From Methanomassiliicoccaceae archaeon (GTDB lineage: Archaea > Thermoplasmatota > Thermoplasmata > Methanomassiliicoccales > Methanomethylophilaceae), in the NCBI GenBank assembly GCA_009784745.1, contig WQXR01000034.1:1-11875 (forward strand): a DNA stretch of 11,875 nt. Reading direction: 5' to 3'. Positions 7,191 to 11,875 of this stretch are shown here, piece by piece; position 1 is the stretch's first letter; every line of letters begins with the position of its first letter. The translations under genes and the position numbers were made by a program. The notes beneath the pieces are model-generated. The model was not told the origin of the DNA. It searched no databases and saw only the letters and a program-made list of their open reading frames with translations.

Positions 7191-7532
7191 GTGGCTCCCT
7201 TGCACCGAACCGATTGCGCCGTTAATGCGACTATGTCAGTCATAGAAGGAAGATGGAAAGTGGTCGTACTGTGCAAACTGAAAGAGAAGGGAGAGATGAG
7301 ATTCAACCAGATCATGCGTGAAATTGAGGGAATATCCCCGAGAATGCTCGCAAAACAGTTAAAGGAACTGGAGAGGGACGGTCTGCTTTACCGGAATGTT
7401 CATTATGAGATACCTCCGCGTGTTCAGTATTCTCTCACGGAATTGGGGAAGAGTCTGATACCGCTGTTATCGGAAATGACCAGATGGGGACTGAACAACC
7501 TGATGCGAGAGATCATCGAGATAAGGGAATGA
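7191..7532 (+). CDS. HxlR-family winged-helix transcriptional regulator
   Basis: Seen: 113 residues, the normal HxlR size. It has DCAVNATMSVIEGRWK at 8-23, then MRFNQIMREIEGISPRMLAKQL, the helix-turn-helix and recognition helix, and a wing around YEIPPRVQYSLTELG. The conserved N-terminal cysteine of HxlR/YodB/HypR proteins is present as C9. Known: in several members this cysteine senses aldehydes, quinones or disulfide stress. Inference: a dimeric repressor or activator, possibly redox-sensing, that may control itself and the next gene. Start: the GTG at 7191 is 25 nt after a TATA box; the TTG at 7128 would translate through the promoter. The stop lies 49 nt before the preferred start of the kinase-like gene. 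Confidence 0.9.
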   Translation: MAPLHRTDCAVNATMSVIEGRWKVVVLCKLKEKGEMRFNQIMREIEGISPRMLAKQLKELERDGLLYRNVHYEIPPRVQYSLTELGKSLIPLLSEMTRWGLNNLMREIIEIRE

Positions 7533-7550
7533 GACCGTGTCTCATAATCA

Positions 7551-7560
7551 TTTTATAATA
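7551..7560 (+). promoter_or_regulatory. TATA box for the HPr-kinase-like gene
   Basis: TTTTATAATA is centred about 26 nt before the ATG at 7582. This argues for an independent leaderless transcript beginning there. It would lie inside the coding region if the GTG at 7537 were the start. A small palindrome, CGATAATCG (7566-7574), lies between box and start. Confidence 0.45.
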
Positions 7561-7581
7561 TCAAGCGATAATCGTGGACGC

Positions 7582-8517
7582 ATGTCATATCGTGTAACAC
7601 TCATAGATATGGAGAGAACGCATGAACTTTATGACCGGTACACGCCGTTGCCGTTCTATTCCTCTAAAGCAGACATCTATGGGATATGCGTGAAATTATA
7701 TACGACCGATAAATCCGTACTGGATTCGTGGTCCGATAACTTCTATTCGATGTCCAGCAATGTGCGCTCTCACGCGAAGGTGATATGCGTCGACGATCCT
7801 GAAATGGGAATGGAAGTTCTTTATAATATTGAGACAAGATCCGCATTCCTGTATAATTTTGACTATTACGGATGGATCAAAAGTATCGCGTTAGCAATTG
7901 CATCGGATATCCTCGAGGACTCGAGGACCGCGAACCATGTTCACGGTGCGGCGTTCGATATCAAAGGGCACGGTGTTACATTGATAGCACCGTCAAGAAC
8001 GGGGAAGACAACACATTCATGGGGGCTTTTAAGAGTTGACGGCGCCCGTCTGATAACGGATGACTGGTACTTCGTGAAGAACGAGAAGGGAACGCCGCTT
8101 GCGATATGTTCCGAAAGGAATTGTTACATTGACGCAGACATAGGCGACGTGTGGGAAGAATACCGGTCGCTCGTCGGAAGAACAAGATTTGACGAGAAAG
8201 GGAGAGGGATAGCGAACATCAGGTGGATCACCGGACCCGGATCGGTGATACCGATGACGACGATACGGCATGTTATCATGTTACGCAGGGATCCGAACGC
8301 GTGTTCCGTTGAAACGCTGGATGCGGACGGCGCATGGGAATATATGAGAACGAATGATCTGTGCAATCCTCATCAGATGATCCGTAACGAAATGAAAATG
8401 AAGATGCGTGAAGAATTCTTCAGAAAATTCTTCTCCAATTCGGAAATTACGCTGGTCAACACAACGGGAACACCTGGAGAGACGCAGAGAATAATCAGAA
8501 ATAAAGTTCTGAAATGA
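7582..8517 (+). CDS. HPr kinase/PEPCK-fold P-loop protein (HprK-related kinase), substrate unknown
   Basis: Seen: 311 residues. A region of no clear family (1-118) precedes NHVHGAAF (119-126). Next come GVTLIAPSRTGKTT (131-144) with Walker A APSRTGKT, and LITDDWYFV (158-166) with the Asp pair D160-D161. The C-terminus contains VNTTGTPGETQRII. Known: HPr kinase/phosphorylase and PEP carboxykinase share a P-loop followed by an acidic pair that binds metal, and small relatives phosphorylate peptides or other targets. Inference: a nucleotide-dependent kinase. No HPr or PTS gene is nearby, so the classical substrate is unlikely. Start: the ATG at 7582 fits the TATA spacing; the GTG at 7537, with AAGGG 8 nt upstream, would add 15 residues and couple it to the HxlR gene. 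It may be regulated by that HxlR protein. Confidence 0.72.
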   Translation: MSYRVTLIDMERTHELYDRYTPLPFYSSKADIYGICVKLYTTDKSVLDSWSDNFYSMSSNVRSHAKVICVDDPEMGMEVLYNIETRSAFLYNFDYYGWIKSIALAIASDILEDSRTANHVHGAAFDIKGHGVTLIAPSRTGKTTHSWGLLRVDGARLITDDWYFVKNEKGTPLAICSERNCYIDADIGDVWEEYRSLVGRTRFDEKGRGIANIRWITGPGSVIPMTTIRHVIMLRRDPNACSVETLDADGAWEYMRTNDLCNPHQMIRNEMKMKMREEFFRKFFSNSEITLVNTTGTPGETQRIIRNKVLK

Positions 8518-8561
8518 ATGCTTTTGTGTAACGATTCAGAGGTATGGAAAAGATAATCGAC

Positions 8562-8572
8562 AGGTATATTAA
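8562..8572 (+). promoter_or_regulatory. TATA box for the small acidic protein-GNAT operon
   Basis: AGGTATATTAA-type sequence centred near 8568 predicts a start near 8594 and a leader of about 12 nt. The leader carries an SD-like GTGAGG (8597-8602) just before the ATG at 8606. Confidence 0.5.
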
Positions 8573-8605
8573 CCATATCTACATACGAACTGACAGTGAG
8601 GACAG

Positions 8606-8791
8606 ATGGCCACAAAATCATTCTATGAGAATCTCGTCATTGAGACGGAGGAACAGGGTCAGGCCATCCTCAAGGCGTTCGAAGAAGCCGAGAACAGAAT
8701 TGAAGTCAGAACGAACCCCACATCCGATGAATTGATCGCAAGAGGCGAAAAATTGATAGAGGAGGGGTTCTTTGACGAACTTTTCCTATGA
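8606..8791 (+). CDS. Small acidic protein, probable antitoxin of the GNAT gene
   Basis: Seen: 61 residues, rich in Glu. It starts MATKSFYENL and continues with ETEEQGQAILKAFEEAENR (14-32), probably one long helix, then a short link with a conserved-looking T/S-D-E and a second helix ending FFDELFL. From memory, similar small proteins opening with M-A-x-K-S-F occur beside GNAT genes in gut Firmicutes; I cannot verify this here. Inference: it binds and neutralises the acetyltransferase encoded next. The GNAT start lies 20 nt inside this gene and its SD (AGGAGG, 8760-8765) is made of this gene's Glu-Glu-Gly codons, so the two are translationally coupled. The start is supported by the SD-like GTGAGG. 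A shifted reading frame from 8544 is a shadow. Confidence 0.7.
   Translation: MATKSFYENLVIETEEQGQAILKAFEEAENRIEVRTNPTSDELIARGEKLIEEGFFDELFL
8760..8765 (+). promoter_or_regulatory. Strong internal SD for the GNAT gene
   Basis: AGGAGG, a perfect 6-nt match to the 3' end of 16S rRNA, lies 6 nt before the TTG at 8772 and within the coding region of the small acidic protein. It decides the TTG as the start of the acetyltransferase. Confidence 0.75.
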
Positions 8792-9341
8792 AGTAACTCC
8801 GTTACGGAAGTTCCTTTCTCAATATTCCGAAGCATCCGTTTCTGACATGCTGTCAAAATTTTCCTGCAAAAGGGATATTGATGTTGAATCTTTTTTGAAA
8901 GATAAAGCCATAGTTCAAGAGAAAAAGAACATCTCCAGGACGTACCTGATATTCTCTACCGATTCGAAATTTGAACTTATGGCGTACTTCTCATTGGCGA
9001 TAAGCAGTATGGATGTTTCCGACCTTCAGTGTAGCAAAAGCATGGAACAGAAGATGAACATTAACAAAGGATCTGCACAATGTTATCTGCTCGGACAATT
9101 GGGTAAATGCGATAATGCTCCCAAAGGATTGGGAAAATTCGCAATGGATCAAGCAATGGACAGAATTGTCGCAGCGAACCTGAACGTCGGTTGCAGACTT
9201 TTCCGCATAGATTGCAGGGATGCCCTCAAAAAATATTATGAAGGGAACGGATTCACGTTCGCAAGACGAAATAAGGACAGTGATCTTATGCAGATGGTTC
9301 GAATAATAGGTTCATTGACGCCGCAGCAGGCTTCGTCATGA
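8772..9341 (+). CDS. GNAT-family N-acetyltransferase, probable toxin
   Basis: Seen: 189 residues with GNAT features in order. A strand region is at 56-80 (YLIFST, MAYFSLAIS). The cofactor-binding strand and loop CYLLGQLGK to KGLGKF is at 104-123, followed by a helix (MDQAMDRIV). IDCRDALKKYYEGNGF (146-161) is the usual final tyrosine-containing motif of stand-alone GNATs. Known: some paired GNAT toxins (TacT, AtaT types) acetylate aminoacyl-tRNA and stop translation. Inference: with the overlapping small acidic protein this forms a toxin-antitoxin-like pair. The antitoxin does not look like the RHH (DUF1778) type paired with TacT, so the target may differ. It could alternatively be a metabolic or protein acetyltransferase with an accessory subunit. 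The start is the TTG at 8772, supported by a strong SD. Confidence 0.82.
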   Translation: MTNFSYEVTPLRKFLSQYSEASVSDMLSKFSCKRDIDVESFLKDKAIVQEKKNISRTYLIFSTDSKFELMAYFSLAISSMDVSDLQCSKSMEQKMNINKGSAQCYLLGQLGKCDNAPKGLGKFAMDQAMDRIVAANLNVGCRLFRIDCRDALKKYYEGNGFTFARRNKDSDLMQMVRIIGSLTPQQASS

Positions 9342-9392
9342 TAATGATCGCGTTTCTTGTTGATGATCGATCTATGGTCTTTTGCAGGGCAT

Positions 9393-9402
9393 AATATAAA
9401 TA
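9393..9402 (+). promoter_or_regulatory. TATA box for the transglutaminase-like gene
   Basis: AATATAAATA is one of the best TATA matches in the window, centred about 27 nt before the ATG at 9425. No SD lies between, so the mRNA is probably leaderless. Confidence 0.6.
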
Positions 9403-9424
9403 ACGATACGCATGTGCATACACG

Positions 9425-10849
9425 ATGCTCTCGGTGAACTTTAAGATCGTTGCAATTATCGTGGCAGCGTCCCTCATGGGCGCAGGAGCGGTCATCTTCA
9501 TTGCATCGGAGAAAGAACCTGTTGTTACACTGATGAGCGCAGGCGACGGTGTCATAAGTCATGAGACCGTGACGCAAAGAGGCTTTGCGGACCTTGAATG
9601 GTTAGACCGAATGAGCGGTGAGCTCAGAACTCCGGAGAGGTCTGAAGCAAAAGGACTTTACTTCGCCGGCTGGTATACCGATCCGGGATGTACAACTCCC
9701 TTTTACAAGTTCACCGTGATAAAGGAGAGTATCACATTATATGCGGACTGGAATGAATTGAATTTTACACTCGTACAGGCGGAAAATGCTCCTGTGGACA
9801 ATAACAAAACGTGCACACTTACCAACACAACAACAACGGCTGTCGGTAAACCTGCGATCGAGTCAACATCATGGAACGTGACCGATTCTTTCAAAAGCAG
9901 TAACAACGTGATATTCGATACATCCGTCAACCCCGATCCGACGGATAAGACATACAAAGATGATTTTCCGTCATACGTTATTGATGTGGGTAAAGGGATG
10001 TACGATATCACGATGACCGTAAAGTTCAAAGATGGCACAGTAAAAACAACGACCAGACCGGAAGTTATAAGCGGCAACATAACGAACAAGGTCGAATGGA
10101 AGGATAATTACACTCCCAGTCTTAACTCCAAATGGTCATTGGAATACAGTTTTGACGTCAAGGATTATATTTATTTTGCAAAACTGAATTGGAAACGTGA
10201 TTTCAGGATCCCTGAGATAGCCGGTTTCGCGATCTATGAATTTGATGACGCGATATCTGTGAAAGGGTACGTGATCCAACTGATAGCAAAGGAATTTGAG
10301 AAATTATTCACCAATTTTGAAAAGGGCGGAAAGACCCTGTCAAAACAGGAACGGATAAACATCATCGCCACGTTCGTGAATGATGGTCTGAAGCCGACCA
10401 AAACTGCCGGAAATTATGATTCGTATTATTACATGATACCCGGCGTCCATGCGAACGCCGCTTCCGTCGAGTATTATCATTACCCCGCGGAATCGCTTTA
10501 CAATCTGGCGATCTACGGAAGCATAGGTGATTGTGACTGTCACGCAATATTAACGGCAGCGATACTGACGGCATGCGGATACGATTCCGGTATCATCGTA
10601 CTGACCAAACGCGGAGTGGAGGGGCACGCGATAGCGGCGGTGAAGGAGTTCAGCGATGATGATGTCCCCGCATTCATAATACCTGATCCGGTCACCACCG
10701 GAACGTACCCGAGATCGTTCATGATAGTGGACGGATACTACGGATGCGAAACGTTCAGAACAGGTTTCATTTTCCTTCTCGGCAATTTCGAATCAAAGTA
10801 TCAGGATACCGAGAACGGGTGGCTGCAGAGACTGTTCGCCGTAACATGA
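9425..10849 (+). CDS. Membrane-anchored extracellular protein: B-repeat, Ig/PKD-like region, transglutaminase-like domain
   Basis: Seen: 474 residues. A hydrophobic segment at about 7-27 is a signal anchor. Residues about 76-109 form an InlB/Listeria-Bacteroides type B-repeat (YFAGWYTDPGC, then ITLYADW). A beta-rich region at about 145-220 resembles a PKD/Ig-like domain. Five N-glycosylation sequons cluster at N127, N134, N151, N218 and N228. The C-terminal domain has the transglutaminase/papain-like layout: IGDCDCHAI (C370 or C372 nucleophile), EGHAIAAV (H401) and MIVDGYY (D436). Known: such domains act as proteases, amide-forming enzymes or peptide hydrolases, and B-repeats are common on gut microbe surfaces. 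Inference: a cell-surface enzyme or adhesin facing outward, with an unknown target. The ATG at 9425 is placed by the TATA spacing. Confidence 0.75.
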   Translation: MLSVNFKIVAIIVAASLMGAGAVIFIASEKEPVVTLMSAGDGVISHETVTQRGFADLEWLDRMSGELRTPERSEAKGLYFAGWYTDPGCTTPFYKFTVIKESITLYADWNELNFTLVQAENAPVDNNKTCTLTNTTTTAVGKPAIESTSWNVTDSFKSSNNVIFDTSVNPDPTDKTYKDDFPSYVIDVGKGMYDITMTVKFKDGTVKTTTRPEVISGNITNKVEWKDNYTPSLNSKWSLEYSFDVKDYIYFAKLNWKRDFRIPEIAGFAIYEFDDAISVKGYVIQLIAKEFEKLFTNFEKGGKTLSKQERINIIATFVNDGLKPTKTAGNYDSYYYMIPGVHANAASVEYYHYPAESLYNLAIYGSIGDCDCHAILTAAILTACGYDSGIIVLTKRGVEGHAIAAVKEFSDDDVPAFIIPDPVTTGTYPRSFMIVDGYYGCETFRTGFIFLLGNFESKYQDTENGWLQRLFAVT

Positions 10850-10859
10850 ATTTAATTAT
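10849..10859 (+). promoter_or_regulatory. TATA box for the DUF368 gene
   Basis: AATTTAATTAT begins at the last base of the preceding stop codon and is centred about 26 nt before the ATG at 10880. There is no SD, so the gene probably has its own leaderless transcript despite the short gap. Confidence 0.5.
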
Positions 10860-10879
10860 TTATTCGTGTTACGGATATC

Positions 10880-11737
10880 ATGGACGGCAAAGAGGGCTCC
10901 AAGAATTTTTTGATAGGATTCCTTGTCGGAGCAGCATCTACGCTTCCTGGCATAAGCGGCGGTGTCGTTGCTGTGTTGTTCAGAGTTTACGAACGTCTGA
11001 TAGATGACGTAAGTCACATAAGAACGAAACTGAAGGAAGACTTCTGGTTCCTTTTGACCATCGGTCTGGGAATACTTATCGGACTTGTAGGTTTTCTGTA
11101 CGTTACAAAGGAGATGATGACATCGTACGGATTGCCGACGATGTTCTTCTTCGTCGGTCTGATAATCGGGCAATTGCCCGATCTGGTGAAAATAACTAAA
11201 AAAGGAGAGCCGGTGAAGACATCGCATATTGTCTGGCTTTCTTTGGGATTAGTTGTTATGATGGTATTGCTTTTCCTTGAACTGAACGGAGAGAGCGGAG
11301 GAAATGAAGCGATCATCGAGAATTCCGGCCCGATAGTCGGTATAATGCTTGCATTCTTTGTCGGTGCTTTGTTCTCATCCTCAAAGATAATACCGGGGAT
11401 AAGCGGGTCTACCGTATTATTGGCGTTGGGACTTTATCTGTGGATGATAAATATCGTTACCGGATTTGAGTTGTTATATCTTATTCCTTTCACATTAGGA
11501 TTTTTGATAATGATGTTCGTTTCCACAAAAGTTATGTCAAAGATAATTGAAAAACATCATCATCCGCTGTACTATTTCATTGTTGGTCTTACTGTCGGTT
11601 CTGTGATACTCGTGACCGTGATATCGTACAACGACCACATCTTTGAATGGACCGATGTTCTCATAGGTCTTGCGGCAGCAATTATCGGTATAGCGGTCAG
11701 TATGGCGTTCGGAATGATGAGAAGATCGGAACACTAA
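10880..11737 (+). CDS. DUF368/PopT-family polyprenyl-phosphate transporter
   Basis: Seen: a 285-residue polytopic membrane protein of about 8 or more hydrophobic segments. The DUF368 hallmark occurs twice, as TLPGISGG (21-28) and IIPGISGS (171-178), in two half-repeats joined by a charged loop. Known: bacterial DUF368 proteins (PopT) were shown to recycle undecaprenyl phosphate to the cytoplasmic face. Inference: in this archaeon the likely cargo is dolichyl-type phosphate used in N-glycosylation, which would suit the sequon-rich surface protein encoded just upstream; this is untested. The length is close to the family norm. The ATG at 10880 is supported by TATA spacing. A T-rich hairpin follows the stop. 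Confidence 0.85.
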   Translation: MDGKEGSKNFLIGFLVGAASTLPGISGGVVAVLFRVYERLIDDVSHIRTKLKEDFWFLLTIGLGILIGLVGFLYVTKEMMTSYGLPTMFFFVGLIIGQLPDLVKITKKGEPVKTSHIVWLSLGLVVMMVLLFLELNGESGGNEAIIENSGPIVGIMLAFFVGALFSSSKIIPGISGSTVLLALGLYLWMINIVTGFELLYLIPFTLGFLIMMFVSTKVMSKIIEKHHHPLYYFIVGLTVGSVILVTVISYNDHIFEWTDVLIGLAAAIIGIAVSMAFGMMRRSEH

Positions 11738-11744
11738 GGACATC

Positions 11745-11765
11745 TTTCCTTTTTTGCAAAGGAAA
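11745..11765 (+). terminator. T-rich hairpin after the DUF368 gene
   Basis: TTTCCTTT (11745-11752) and AAAGGAAA (11758-11765) form a perfect 8-bp inverted repeat with a 5-nt loop, 7 nt after the stop. The left arm and loop hold a run of six Ts (11750-11755), the main archaeal termination signal. Confidence 0.5.
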
Positions 11766-11797
11766 TGAGAAGAAAAATCTGCCTAAACTTAAATCGT

Positions 11798-11841
11798 GAC
11801 CTGTGGTTCTTGAGTTTACCACAACGCAGGAAACACAGGTC
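11798..11841. repeat. Inverted repeat at the right edge, function unknown
   Basis: GACCTGTGGTTC (11798-11809) and GAAACACAGGTC (11830-11841) are 11/12 complementary, with a 20-nt spacer. An alternative inner pairing, GTGGT/ACCAC (11804-11808 and 11817-11821), competes with it. A TATA-like CTTAAATC lies at 11788-11795. The rest of 11766-11875 holds no supported gene. It could be part of an RNA gene, an operator or a repeat cut by the window edge. Confidence 0.4.
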
Positions 11842-11875
11842 GGTTGGAGATATAGCGGCAATCTGTTAAAACCTC

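Noticed and set aside
8544..8735. 63-codon Arg-rich reading frame overlapping the small acidic protein
   Set aside because: No SD, an unnatural composition, and the competing frame has an SD and a coupled downstream gene.
11690..11875. Open minus-strand frame with a C-V-S-C motif at the right edge
   Set aside because: It runs through the terminator hairpin and into the DUF368 coding region, has no second Cys pair and no promoter in view.
1..11875. CRISPR array, tRNA or rRNA genes, insertion sequences, integrase
   Set aside because: No regularly spaced repeats, cloverleaf or rRNA motifs, and no transposase or integrase sequence were seen on either strand.

Overview
The window comes from an archaeon, most likely a methanogen-type euryarchaeon of the Thermoplasmatota (Methanomassiliicoccales-like, possibly gut-associated). 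Two genes are diagnostic of Archaea: the large subunit of clamp-loader replication factor C with a C-terminal PIP box, and the tRNA wyosine enzyme Taw1 with all six cluster cysteines. Most genes have an archaeal TATA box about 25 nt before the start codon and no Shine-Dalgarno (SD) sequence, as expected for leaderless mRNAs. Of the 14 stop codons seen, 11 are TGA, 3 are TAA and none is TAG, which fits a pyrrolysine-using lineage but does not prove it. The order-level assignment is inference.

Layout from left to right. A truncated asparagine-synthase-type PP-loop protein (minus strand) is divergent from a DHA2-like MFS drug exporter. Next is a two-gene operon of a Panacea/SocA-like (DUF4065) antitoxin and a PemK/MazF-family toxin, followed by an orphan ABC ATPase. 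Convergent to these is a HepT/MntA (HEPN/nucleotidyltransferase) toxin-antitoxin pair on the minus strand. The rfcL-taw1 operon of replication and tRNA-modification genes follows. Then come an HxlR-type regulator and an HPr-kinase/PEPCK-fold P-loop protein, and then a small acidic protein overlapping a GNAT acetyltransferase, which looks like a third toxin-antitoxin module. The right end has a membrane-anchored extracellular protein (B-repeat, likely Ig/PKD-like region, transglutaminase-like domain), a DUF368/PopT-family membrane transporter, a T-rich hairpin, and an unexplained inverted repeat at the edge.

How the genes work together. Housekeeping genes (rfcL, taw1) are interleaved with stress or defence modules: three toxin-antitoxin-like pairs lie within about 7.2 kb. 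The Panacea and GNAT modules differ from most neighbours in having a short leader with an SD sequence, and both have overlapping second genes, which suggests translational coupling. The pairs most worth following up are Panacea with MazF, the small acidic protein with GNAT, and the HxlR-linked HPr-kinase-like protein. No RNA genes, CRISPR arrays or insertion sequences were recognised.
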